From Papiliotrema nemorosa (taxonomy: Eukaryota > Basidiomycota > Tremellomycetes > Tremellales > Rhynchogastremaceae): a stretch of DNA of 64,000 nt. Shown here one piece after another: positions 11,002 to 21,340 of the stretch (positions within the stretch are counted from its first letter, which is position 1; the number at the start of each line of letters is the position of its first letter). The stretch is from positions 124,001 through 188,000 of the forward strand of contig JASKOT010000020.1 of assembly GCA_032158125.1 (NCBI GenBank), in the 5' to 3' direction. A program made the position numbers and the translations under genes. Below the pieces are notes generated by a model, which saw only the letters and a program-made list of their open reading frames with translations, was not told where the DNA came from and made no database searches.

Positions 11002-13140
11002 CTAGTAGAACAGGTACCTGTCCTTCAACGCCCTCACGCCCACCGCGTCCCACTCCTCCCGGCTGATCCACATATCGGACAGCGTTTCCAAATTACACAT
11101 CACGCTAGCCCCTTTCCACGAGACGAAACGTGGATTCACACTTCGCGGAGGGGGCACAATGTGCACTTCTTGAATGGGCAGATTTCTCGCTCGCAAAAGG
11201 GGAGGTATCCTACCAATCAGCTGGCGCTCAAAGAGGTGCCTTACCTTTCTTCCAAGAACCCGTTGAGGCCCTTCAAGGCAGAAGAACCGCCAATGACAAG
11301 AATAGCCGAAGCTGCCGTCTTGGCCTTGGACTCGTTCGCAGCCGTAGAAATGGAAGCGGCGATGGCAGCGTCGAGAGGGAAATGCGAAGCCTCCACTGCG
11401 ATGGTCGAATCATCAATCTCTGCCAAAGATTGACCGTACACAGGCGCCGGAGATGCAGCCCGCGATGGCGCCGCAGTGCTTTTACCGTCTTCGCCCTTGG
11501 CTTCCAGGACATCGACGCCGTTCATTGCGACATCGGCATTGCTCTCGGCTTTTGGAGTGGACGCTTCGTCGCCTTTGACAGGCGTTGCACCAGCATCGCT
11601 CGTCGGCACAGGGCCCGCGGTAGGCTGGAGAGGTCGCACACAAGCTTTCATGGCGGCAGTCTGCGCGTCAGCAACAAGCTTTCACGCAATGGGGGACGGA
11701 CCGTGTCACCGTAAACAGACACCACCAGATCATCAACCTCGTCGGCTGTTTTGATTTTGAGCAGATCTCCATCGCCTTTCTTCCCGTTAAAGTCGATCTG
11801 CTTCGGTCAGTATTGAGCCACAGCAAGAAATTGTATCACGAACTATGCGCGTGTCAAAGAAGCACTAAAGGTATGTCAGCCGCACTCGCGAGCATTGAAG
11901 ATTACGCACCAGGGGCGCCAGGATGTTCTCATCATACGTCCTGAAGACGTACTTCTGTGTCAAGCCCTCGGTTTTCAAGACGTAAAAGTCCCACATGGTG
12001 CTTGCGACTAATTGCTGTAATGTCAGCCAAGTCATCGTGGAACGAAATGACAGCTGACCTCTTCCAGTGTGCAAATCTTGATCTTCAAGTTGTCCATCAT
12101 GAGCCACTCTTGACTTTTCGCTAGGTCCAGATCACGGTAGGGGAAGGCAGAGTGCTTCAGAATAGCCGCCAAGGCCGTAGTGATGTCATCTCCACCATAT
12201 GCAAGACTCATCCTGCGGTGAGCCTTTGAGCAGCCAAGGAAGGACAGCTCACCTCGATTCAGCGACTACTAAACCCTCATCAATGCAAGTGATCGAGGTC
12301 ATCTGAGCCCCAATGTCGACTAAACACGCGCTCGACATTCCGGCACTGAATATTGCAGCATACGATTCCTTCGATGAGCTGACGAAACACGGCTCGCGAT
12401 AGCTCACCTGGTGCACAGCGATCTCCTTGAAACCCAGCACAACCAGGAGTAGATGCGTCATGGCTTTGATGTATTCCTTGTCTCCGTAATCCGGCACGAT
12501 GAGGACCACGGAGTAGTTCTGCTGTCAGCCTTCTCACGGACGGCCGCGAATTCGACCAACCTTGATGTACTTGAAGGCGATCCCGAGCTCCTGGTCCAGG
12601 GTGACCTGTAGGATTGTCGCGATGTCATCCATAAGAAGCTGAAGGGAAGGCCAGTCGCGCGTGTTCAGTCTCCTGTTGAGGATAGGCCACCTAGGTGTAA
12701 AGCCTTTTCCCGGCGGTAAGCGTATGGCCTGGAGATCAGCGAGAGACGTTGACAGGCGGCACGCCTCTCACATCGGTCCCGACAAAGCATTTCCTGCCAT
12801 CCAGCTCGGTCCAGTCTATCCTGTAAGGATCATTATGCTCCGGAATGCCTTCAGGTCGGACTTTGCCGTTGTTGATCACCACTCGTGTAGCATCCCTCCA
12901 ATCTGTCGCAAGCTTTTGCTGGATCAAACGGTTCTTCAAGTAGTCGCGTAGGTATCCAATCTTGTTCTCGACCTGCAGATGAGCCCCGGTCAAGTGTTCA
13001 CTGTATAAGGGCCTCACAGGATCGTCATCGAGTGGCTCATCTTCGTCCATGACATCTGCGTCTGTATTGCTGTCGACAGCGTTGGACCTCTTGCCTCTTC
13101 TCTCTCCGGGACGTGGTGGATCTCTGCCTCGGTTTGGCAT
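11002..13140 (-). CDS. ARP8: Actin-related protein 8, INO80 chromatin remodeller subunit
   Basis: Many short introns split an Arp8-type actin fold. From the N-terminus: a charged leader (MPNRGRDPPRPG), then EHLTGAHLQVENKIGYLRDY, DPYRIDWTELDG, IRLPPGKGFTPRWPILN, VLIVPDYGDKEYIK, a nucleotide-site block (ACLVDIGAQMTSITCIDEG), an acidic linker, AILVIGGSSALKG and the C-terminal EEWDAVGVRALKDRYLFY. One traced intron joins VGTD to AIRLPPGKG. Arp8 binds nucleosomes and actin within INO80. The start at 13140 gives a typical Arp8 leader; an upstream in-frame Met at 13203 is possible. The gene is convergent with RFT1, with 78 bp between stop codons. Confidence 0.92.
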
Positions 13141-13296
13141 CTTGTCAGGTCGAGCTATACAATTCGGGACTTCCTTCGGGTAAAAGTCAGACGCCCTTCC
13201 CACTCTTAGGCGACGAGAACCTGGATGAATGATGAGAATGCTATCGAGGGGGTTCTCCGACTACTGATCAGTCCTCCGACTCGACGAGTTTGCGTT

Positions 13297-13793
13297 TCAA
13301 CCAACCCGGAGCTCTTCCCCTGCTTCAACCTTCCGCCTCTTCTCCGCTTCGACTTCTTCCTTTGCACGCCGTATTTTGGCCTGACTGACTTGTCGACTGA
13401 CTTCATTATTGATCTCCTTGTTCGCAAAGAATCCCGCCGGGTATTTGACATTGTACCTGTATGTTAGAAGGGAGACATCTTGACGAAGACTAGCTCACGT
13501 ATTGGGAACATAGGCTGTAGTGGCAGCCATCAAGTCGTGCACTGGCGCCTGTATGATGAGTTGGAATAGAAGACGGGCAGTGCCCAGCGCACCTTTGTAG
13601 ACCTCTTTACGGCTTTCTTCATGACGGCGGGTACAGGAGTTGTACTCGGCCCAGCAACTGGTATTTCAGGTTCGGGCCCCGGTGTAGGTGTAGGGGTGGG
13701 CGTCACTCGTTGCGGCGTGTGTCGTGGTTCAGGTAGAGTCATGGTGAGCTCCCCGGTAATAGGGTGCACTCCCTTTATAGGCGAGGCCGACAT
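13297..13793 (-). CDS. Small Pro-rich protein with conserved-looking C-terminal helix, unknown
   Basis: Three exons in transcript order (13593-13793, 13499-13548, 13457 excluded, then 13297-13456) give 136 residues; introns are 13549-13592 and 13457-13498. The N-terminal half is Pro/Thr-rich (TPTPTPTPGPEPE). The C-terminal half starts APVHDLMAATTAYVPN and continues into a charged helix (EVSRQVSQAKIRRAKEEVE). Splicing is needed to leave an overlapping frame that reaches a stop, and the joined protein is compositionally coherent. There are no membrane segments and I recognise no family. It lies 156 bp upstream of ARP8 on the same strand and is divergent from NOP2, whose start is 228 bp away. 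Confidence 0.65.
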
Positions 13794-14021
13794 GCTTTGA
13801 GTTGAATATGCTAGTAGAGTATGTATCGGTGTGGTCGATATATGCACCTCGGAAGCGTCTCGACGTGTTTCAGCCTGACCGGGGGAAAATGCCACGTCAT
13901 GGTAAGGGTTTGGCTGGGGGACCGTTGATAACAAAAAGTTGAAGAGAAGTTGTTCGCCCTCCTCCACCTGTATTGTCCACCCTTCTCTACTTCGCATCAC
14001 TACACCTCACTTCGCGTCAGG

Positions 14022-16492
14022 ATGGGACGAAAAGCACAGAGGAAACAAGCACCACCCAGGCCTCTCCCTGGGTCGGATATGGACAACCGAGGGTCCAAGA
14101 CTGGCAAAAAGAGGTCTAAATCAGGTGCTTCCGAGGTCAAGAGCTTGAAATCGACTGGACCGGGAAGCAAGGTAGCCAGGCAAAAAGCGAAAAAGGAAAT
14201 CAAGAGGAGAGTCAAGGCTATTGATAGAGTCGACGAGGACAGTGATCTAGATGAGGCTCTGAAACCTGGGTATGTCCTGCATGCGGTGCGGGATCGAGCT
14301 TATGCTTCAGAGAATTTTCAGAAGATGAGGATGAGGAGGAGACTGTCAAGGTCAAGAATGTCTCCAAGGGCAAAGGCAAGAGACCAGCAGCGTGAGTCTT
14401 AGTGTTCTGCTTGAACGCCGGCTAACGGTATAGATCAGAGTCTGACGACGATGAGGACGATGTTCGAGGACCGGCGAAGGAGCTCGTCTTTTCGGATTCA
14501 GAAGATGACGAGGTGAGTTTCCAAAGCTTCACAGCTCTCGAATTGCTCACGACCAGGGCTTGGGAGACAACGAGCAGCTGCCTCCAGGACAGCACATGTT
14601 CGATCTCGACGAAGCACCAGAGGATGACCAAGATGATTTAGAGATGGGCGACGAGTTTGACTTGGGCGATGAAGATGAAGAGATGGACGAGTCGGAGGAA
14701 GACTCGGCTTTCGCTTCGTCGAATGAAGGAGAAAACGATGAAGACGAGGACATGGAAGATGATGATGAGCTGCCACCCCACATGCGACCTAATCCTATAC
14801 CGACTGGATCAGACGATGAGGACGGGTTGATGACGAACCTGGAGGATGATCTGGAGAATGATGGATACAGTCTACCCGTCGTGGAGGGTGGAGGAGAGCA
14901 GGAAGAGCACGAACATGGAACAAGCTTGAGAGAGGTCGAGCAGAGGATGAGGTGGTTAGTCAGGGTGTGCGCGGGTAAGGATGAGAAGGTCAAGGGGATT
15001 CCGGGCAGGTGAGCCACTACTCTTCCGTCTACTGCCAAACGAGTGCTTACGCTCAGGTCACGTTCGGATCACCTGCTGCAGTTGCAACATGACATTGCGA
15101 CATATTTCGGATACAACACGTTCCTCGTTGGTAAACTCATGAAGCTTTTCACCACAGATGAAGTGAGTTGGCGCTCCTATACAAGCCTGGATCAGCTCAC
15201 CTTAGGCCCTCGCATTCTTCGAGTCCAACGAATCTCCACGACCAGTCACTATCCGAGCCAACACACTTCGAACCAGGCGGCGAGACCTCGCACAGGCATT
15301 GATGAATCGAGGTGTTCAACTGGAACCGCTCGGCAAATGGTCCAAGGTCGGTCTGCAAGTGTTCGAATCGCCTGTCCCTGTTGGAGCCACTCCTGAATAC
15401 CTCGCTGGGCACTATATGCTCCAAGCGGCCTCTTCCTTCCTCCCCGTCATCGCCCTCTCCCCTCAACCTAACGAGCGAGTGCTCGATATGGCTTCTGCTC
15501 CTGGTGGAAAAACGACCTATATCTCGGCACTGCTGCAAAATACCGGAGTGGTCTTTGCCAATGACTCGAACAAGGCTCGAACAAAGTCATTGACGGCCAA
15601 TGTCCACCGAATGGGCTGCAAGAATGTAGTTGTCTGCAACTATGACGCACGAGAGTTCCCGAGGGTGATTGGTGGGTTTGACCGAGTATTGCTCGATGCG
15701 CCGTGCAGTGGTACCGGTGTCATCTCAAAGGATGCCAGCGTCAAGGTCAACAAGGCAGGTCTCCGAATACCATTTTCTTCTCACATCTCACTAATCCTCA
15801 GACCGAGCGGGACTTCCAACTTCTGTCGCACCTGCAAAAACAGCTCATCCTGTGTGCTCTCGATTCAGTCTCCCCAACGAGCGCAACCGGAGGTTACGTC
15901 GTCTACTCGACATGTTCCGTCACTGTGGACGAGAATGAGGCAGTCATCGATTATGCTCTCAAGAAGAGGCCACACTGTAAGCTGGTCGAGACGGGATTGG
16001 AATTCGGTGTCGAGGGATTCAAAAGCTACGAGGGGAAGACTTTCCACCCCTCAGTTTCTCTGTCCAGGAGGGTGCGTAATGAGATTGCCTGTGAATCACC
16101 GCTCACTGGTAGTTTTACCCTCACAAACACAACATGGACGGTTTCTTTGTCGCCAAGTTCAAGGTGGAGAAGCGCAAAAAGGGGACTGCCGCTGCTGCTG
16201 AGGAGGCTGGAGAGGAGACTGCTTTCGGAGTCGAGGAGGAGCAAAACGGCGCTTCCGCCTTCACCGACGAGGCAGACAAGTCATTGATCGATGGTCAGTT
16301 TAATCGCTATCCCATCTGAACGAAGCTAATTCTGCAGAAAGCAAACGCAAGCATCTACTCAAGACGAAGGGGATCAAAATCACTCCAAAGGCAACGACTG
16401 CAGCCCCAACAGCCGCTCCAGTCAAGTCGGACGGTCAGATGAAGATGCCAAAGGGAAAAAATTTGACCGAGAAGAGGAGACCAAAGGCTTAG
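14022..16492 (+). CDS. NOP2: Nop2, 25S rRNA cytosine-C5 methyltransferase
   Basis: A basic N-terminus (MGRKAQRKQAPP) leads into a long Asp/Glu-rich region, then the RsmB/Nop2 catalytic fold. Motif I reads DMASAPGGKTTYISALL, motif IV reads DAPCSGTGVISKD and motif VI reads STCSVTVDENE. The two active-site cysteines expected in PC and TC dipeptides are therefore both present. GVQLEPLGKW and YLAGHYMLQAASSFLP are further family signatures. The tail is Lys-rich (KGKNLTEKRRPKA) as in other Nop2 proteins. At least seven introns of about 40-50 nt are visible. Nop2 acts in the nucleolus in 60S ribosome assembly and methylates a conserved cytosine of 25S rRNA. The start has a clean leader and matches family N-termini. 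Confidence 0.95.
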
Positions 16493-16563
16493 TCGTCCTT
16501 CTCGCACCACAATCTCCGCTGTTCTTGTACATTGCTCTAATGTCTATTCATGCACATGCTCAT

Positions 16564-17868
16564 CTATTTTGCCTTAACATACTGGGCCCACCAGTCGCTG
16601 AACGAAGTGTCCTCTCTTGTGTCGATACCAATGTCTTTCAAGCTTGCCGTGCTCAACTGGGTGTTTTCCGGTCGCTCGGTCTGTCCGGGCTGAACGACCG
16701 GTTTGTTGGCATCGGGAATGACGTGCTTGAGAGGAAGGTCAAGGTGTTTCGCAATGATCTTGGTCATATCGTATTTGGTCAAAGCAGGGGCAGGGGAAGC
16801 GTAATGCAGGATCGCCGGAAGCTCTTCACCGATGTCTGCCTCATCAGTTTACTTCGTCGTGAGGTCAGTGAAAACTCGCGTGAAAGGTCATACAAGACTC
16901 GCCCAATGTCGGCAACATTGGTCGGGAATCGGACTTGGTAGTCATCCATCTTGTACTCTTTGCCAGATTGGTCCTCCACCACTATGCGTCAATCCTATAT
17001 CATAGTACCGTGTTGATTGCTCACCATCTTGCAAGATGTTGACGGCCGACTCGGCGTTGTATTCCGTCCTGCCGTAGAGGATGGGAACTCGCAAGACAGT
17101 TGTGGGAGCTCCTTTTTCTCTCTCGGCCAAAACTGCAATCTCGCCATCCCGCTTTTGTCGACCATAAGCCTGAAGTGGGTCCGGCTCATCGTTCACGTTG
17201 TATGGTGGACTGCCGATGAGCTTTCAATCGATAGCAGGGTACCTACTTTCGACCGTTGAAGACGTAGTCTGTAGAGATGTAGAAGAGCACGAATCCCTTC
17301 TCCCTCGACAATCGAGCGAGATGAGCAGGAACGCCCGCGTTGATCTGTCGCTTCAGCCTATTCTTGACCCTGCTACAGAGATATTCACCTTGGCCGCTTT
17401 CGCTGGGTTCTAGCGGTCAGCTTGACACACTTTACGGGATGCCAGCCAGCTCACCGCTTCAGCGACATCAGGTCGACGTTCAGCGGCACCTTCCTGTCAG
17501 CTGTATTGGTCGCGCTTGTGGCAGCTCACAGTGTACAACCACTATCATATAAGCGCTACGCTTTAGAAGAGCCAGAAACGAGCTCACCGTCTACTTTTTT
17601 TTCATCGAAGAACTTCTCGACGCTAGACTCATCCATGAGATCCAGCTTGGTGTAGCTGAAATCCCTATCGGCCCGTGTCCAAGCCAGAGCCAGGACTGAT
17701 GATTAGCTGGAGTGCTGTCCGTCCGTACCTTCATCGCCTGCAGCTCTGAACTTGTTAACTACAGCTCGTCCAAGCAGCCCACTTGCACCTGCATGTCAGC
17801 TTCTAGAGTCCATTTATGCTGAAAATGCTGAGCTCACCTGTGACTACGACGGTCTTCTGTCCCGACAT
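16564..17868 (-). CDS. MAT2B/RmlD-like NAD(P)-dependent reductase (extended SDR)
   Basis: The first exon encodes MSGQKTVVVTG and, after splicing, ASGLLGRAVVNKF, giving the Rossmann GxxGxxG nucleotide site at residues 11-17. Downstream are AYGRQKRDGE, the catalytic Tyr-X3-Lys equivalent, and VLRVPILYGRTEY. MDDYQVRFPTNVADIG follows, and the end is FSDWWAQYVKAK. This matches the dTDP-4-dehydrorhamnose reductase-like family that includes the methionine adenosyltransferase beta subunit. In fungi without a rhamnose pathway a MAT-regulatory role is likely, but that is inference. At least six introns are visible. The stop is 71 bp from the NOP2 stop (convergent); its start is 184 bp from the divergent tubulin cofactor gene. 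Confidence 0.85.
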
Positions 17869-18052
17869 TGTGGTTGGACAAGTGATTTATGGGAAATCCG
17901 ACTTTTGTCGTACTCGTACCGGATGGCTGGTTACAGATTGAGTTTCCCACGATGCCACTCCAAGTCTGAAACGCGTTACCTCCACCTCGAATTGACGCGA
18001 TTTCCACCATGAGCTTCCTCTTCTAGAGCTTTTTGCACCTCACATTGAAAGC

Positions 18053-18938
18053 ATGACAATCGTTAGCGTCTTCGTCTCTTCACCCGATACTCACTCGGAA
18101 AGGCGTATAGATACATCCCTGACTGTTCAACAGCTCAAGGTAGGCCCAGACGTGGGAAACGCCAGCTGAGCAAATAGGACAAGCTAGTGCCCATCACCGG
18201 TATCTCACCGCAATACCAGGTCATCCGGGTCTACCAGTCTTCCGACAACAACACCCTCATCGCCTCTTTAGACAATGAGAACCAAACGCTGGACAGCTAT
18301 GGCGTGACAGAGTGGAACTTGTTGAAGGTAGGACATCGAGCTGGCTCTGATGGGCGATGCTGATGCAGTAGGTGGACAGCACGGACCCTAATGCTCGACC
18401 GGGAGAATTCAGCGATCTGTCCGCCGTCGACAAGTTCGAGCTCACTCCAGAGGAATATGAAGCGAGATCAGGTGAGCTTGGAAGTACTGCTCAAGCGTCG
18501 AAACTCATGCTCAGATACCGTTCTATCCCACCTCAAGGCGAACAAGCTGGGCCGATTTGCCGATGTACCTACAAACCTGGCTCACCCTCCTCCACCACCA
18601 TCTTCTGCTCCGTCGAATGTAGCTGTAGGCGCACGATGTCAAGTCGCTTCCGAGGGAGGTCTTGAAAGAAGAGGGACCGTGCGTTATGTCGGAACGGCAA
18701 GGATAGGGAAAGGCGGTGTTTGGGTAGGCGTAGAGCTGGACGAGCCGTTCGGCAAGGGTGATGGAGAGTGAGTACTGGTGCATGCGTGACGAAAGAGCAG
18801 GTCATTGATGTTAGAGTGGAGGGAGTGCAATACTTCACCTGCAGGGCGAAGCATGCTGTGTTTATACGACCGGAGAAGGTTACAATTGGCGACTTTCCAG
18901 AGGAAGACCTTCTTGATGACTCTGATGATGAGATATGA
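18053..18938 (+). CDS. ALF1: Tubulin-folding cofactor B (Alf1-like), CAP-Gly protein
   Basis: The N-terminal ubiquitin-like domain begins MTIVSVFVSSPDT and, after the first intron, reads DKLVPITGISPQYQVIRVY. A helical linker with FELTPEEYEARS follows. The C-terminal CAP-Gly domain shows VGARCQVASEGGLERRGTV, then GKGGVWVGVELDEPFGKGDG. The protein ends in an acidic tail DDSDDEI, the kind that mimics tubulin's C-terminus in this family. Cofactor B works with cofactors A and C-E in alpha-tubulin folding and heterodimer formation. The last exons are short (the CAP-Gly domain is interrupted after GDGE). The gene is convergent with the SANT-like gene next door, with 91 bp between stops. Confidence 0.92.
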
Positions 18939-19029
18939 CGTGCAGTATAGGGATTGTTCATGGAAACGATGGATCGGCTGAAGAACTACTGTACTAATTT
19001 GCTGAGAAGGATAACGGCTCCTTCGAACG

Positions 19030-19586
19030 TCACATCGCTTCCTCCTCCTCGTACTCGCTCTCCTCTTCTTCCTCCATTTCAACCTCTTCCACATCCGCCT
19101 TCTTCTTGCCATTCTTCCCAGGCTTCACCTTTGCGTCTTGCTTCGATCCTCCCCGCTTGAAGGAAGGAAGTTTCAGCGGAAGGACCTCGGGAGTCGTCGA
19201 AGAAGAGGAAGAAGCGTCTGTGGAGGTGTCTTCCCATGGCATCACGCCTCTTCGGATCGCAGGCAGGATGATCTGCCGATTATCAGCGGGGTAACAGGAG
19301 AATTCGGGCGACTCACATCGGTATAAACATCTCTCAGCTCTGTCCCGCTCAATACCTCTCCTTCCTTTCCCTTTCCCTTGCTCTTCTGCTTTCCCCCTGC
19401 AGTCGATACACTGAGTTTCTGCGAGAGCCCATACCAATCAAAGGATTTGTTGTCTCCCAGCTTGGCAAGGAGAATTTGGATCATGGCTTCTTTGTCGATA
19501 TCTGCCGTGATTGATTTGGCGGGTTTCGGAGGAATGGAAGGCGGGGAAGCGGGTTTCTTGGATTTGACTGTTGGTGTTTTTGGCAT
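19030..19586 (-). CDS. SANT-like module protein A, acidic C-terminus, unknown
   Basis: Two exons (19317-19586 and 19030-19272, intron 44 nt) give 170 residues. After a Lys/Pro-rich start (MPKTPTVKSKKPASPP) comes a helical module: DKEAMIQILLAKL, FDWYGLSQKLSV, then LRDVYTDIILPAIRRG. The order and spacing match the tandem SANT-like units of the two genes just downstream (KIKLVTLVMD, VDWKVIAST, LYDVWRKAILPKLKRG). I therefore read it as a diverged member of the same family. The module carries a Lys/Gly/Ser insertion (GGKQKSKGKGKEGE). The tail is Ser-rich, then basic, then a run of Glu (VEMEEEEESEYEEEE), suggesting a nuclear protein. Function is not known; DNA or chromatin binding is inference from the module. 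Confidence 0.7.
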
Positions 19587-20054
19587 CCTTCATGTTGCGT
19601 CAGCTACTTATGGATGTGATGAGGCACTTACGTCTCCTGTCCTTTGTATTTTCAGAGCGCTTGCAGCTAGAGGTGGGGGAGAGAGAGAGATAGATATGAA
19701 AGGAAACGACCAGTGAATGAACGTCGAGAGAGGGGAATGACGAGATCAAGCTCGCTCATGATCAGCACGGACCACCACGACTTCTCAATGCACGCCGCAT
19801 CTGTAGCACTCGTGATACATACCTGGGCTATTTGGCCGTTCGATGCATCTCCTTGACGACGTCTTGACGTCCATCACCGCATGAGCCACTCATGTGTCAC
19901 CAGGCACCCGACGGTGAAGATTCCGAGGATCGCTCAGCAACGGCGATGATGCGAGCATTGATCTTCTGTTGTTGTTCACCAACTATTCCCACTGGATATT
20001 GATCACCCACATTGCAATCCCCCTTTGACCTGACCACCTACATCTCTGAACAAC
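19587..20054. other. Intergenic, divergent promoter of two SANT-like genes
   Basis: The 468 bp separate module protein A (minus) from the two-unit gene (plus). A GA-rich tract near 19680-19700 is the only visible simple sequence. No other gene is supported. Confidence 0.45.
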
Positions 20055-20670
20055 ATGGCTCGTACTATGGTGACCGCTAGGGCTCAGCCTCCCAAGACGA
20101 AACAACCTTCAACCAAGGGTATATACGACAAGAAGCTGATTATCGCTCTCGTCATCGCTGTAAGTCTAGCATAAGCTCTCCACACAGCTCTCAATGACCA
20201 TCTGCATGATTCGCTGACGTTCCAGCAACTCAAGCCGAATTGGTCGACGATCGCCTCAGCCTTGGACGACAAGACCGATACGAGCAAGTCATTCCGCGCC
20301 CGCCACGCAAACGGTCGAGGCTGATGAAACAGAAGTCCACGATGTGTGGAGAAAGAGCATCCATCCTGCTCTCGTGGCAGGCAAAGCTTGGTCAGACACT
20401 GGGTCGACTTGGACCTCGGAGGAGAAGATCAAGCTCGTCACTTTGGTCATGGACGTGCGCACACCCCTCTCCGCCTGACAATCAAATCATCTAATTTCAG
20501 AGCGGAAAGGTCGACTGGAAAGTCATTGCTTCCACCGTGCCCGGACACACAAAAGCTCGTGAGACCATCGGATGGGATACCGTCGACTCATGGCTGACGC
20601 GATAGAACTATACGATGTGTGGCGTAAGGCGATTCTACCCAAGCTGAAGCGAGGCGAACCAATTCAGTGA
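20055..20670 (+). CDS. Two-unit SANT/Myb-like protein, unknown function
   Basis: Five exons (20055-20159, 20226-20283, 20333-20454, 20501-20558, 20606-20670) give 135 residues with two tandem helical units. Unit 1 runs YDKKLIIALVIA, LKPNWSTIASALDD, VHDVWRKSIHPAL. Unit 2 runs WTSEEKIKLVTLVMD, VDWKVIASTVPGHT, LYDVWRKAILPKLKRGEP. The pattern (W..EEK...L, W..IA, then W) is that of a SANT/Myb three-helix fold. In each unit the helix-2 exon is exactly 58 nt and ends in phase 1 just before the YDVW helix. The unit 1 copy of that intron uses a GC donor. The start follows a C-rich leader (CAACATGG). DNA or histone-tail binding is possible but not shown. Confidence 0.78.
20284..20332 (+). other. GC-AG intron homologous to GT-AG introns of sister units
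   Basis: This 49-nt intron begins GCAAGT and ends AACAG, with a GGCTGATG branch-like site. Only removal at these ends joins the DDKTDT frame to VHDVWRKS; the unspliced frame reaches a stop. Homologous introns at 20559-20605 and 21146-21191 use GT. Confidence 0.75.
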
Positions 20671-20872
20671 TTTTTACAGTCCCTTCGTTTCGTCTGGAGT
20701 TGAAATCCGTCTGGAGCAGAAGTCGATTGACGGGGCCATATGCATGGAGTTGTGACTTGTCGCCTTGTCAGAGACTACACGTTTGTCGCCGGGCGACGGA
20801 ATGTTGTTGCTTGACCACCGGTGTATACTGTATAGCGAGACAGGCACGATCATCAAGAGTCCTTCGAGTGCC

Positions 20873-21256
20873 ATGATTTATGATCGGTTCGCCGAGCGAG
20901 GTGAGTTGATCAAGCAGAAACATACGACACCTGGCGTCAGATACTTCACCCGGCGCTCACGGCTGGTTGAGCATGGTCGACGATACATACGGGATCTGCC
21001 TGGTCAAGTGAGGAGAAGATTAAGCTAGTCATGCTGGTGGTCCAAGTGAGTCGTCACCAACTTCTTGAGCGTGGAACTCCAGATCAGACGTTCAAGGTTG
21101 ACTGGCAGATTGTTGGTGAAGCGTTCCGTGGTCGTACGAAGACACGTCTGTCGCTTCCCTAGACTTGAGCATGGCTCGGCTGATCAACCAGAACTTTACG
21201 ATGTCTGGCGACAGAGTATCGTCCCTCGTTTGAAGAAGGGCGATCCTATTGTTTGA
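20873..21256 (+). CDS. One-unit SANT/Myb-like protein, paralogue of the preceding gene
   Basis: Four exons (20873-20900, 20972-21045, 21088-21145, 21192-21256) give 74 residues. The core reads WSSEEKIKLVMLVVQ, VDWQIVGEAFRGRT and LYDVWRQSIVPRLKKGDP, closely matching unit 2 of the upstream gene. Its last two exons are 58 and 65 nt, identical in size and phase to the last two exons of that gene, so this is a duplicate. The first exon (MIYDRFAER) is short and comes from phase matching; it is the weakest part. The region upstream to 20671 has no clear coding content. It is either a minimal single-module gene or a truncated duplicate. Confidence 0.65.
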
Positions 21257-21340
21257 TCTCGTCGATTCATTGCCCGCTGCTGCATCTTAAGATGCGCTTG
21301 CGACGCAGTTGATACTATAGATACATTGTCATCGTACAAC

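Noticed and set aside
14547..15038. Minus-strand Ser-rich 163-codon frame
   Set aside because: It is the antisense of the Asp/Glu-rich part of NOP2 (GAC/GAG runs read as TCC/CTC).
20226..20335. Frameshift or pseudogene in unit 1 of the two-unit SANT-like gene
   Set aside because: The apparent shift is fully explained by a GC-AG intron at the same place as GT-AG introns in the sister units.
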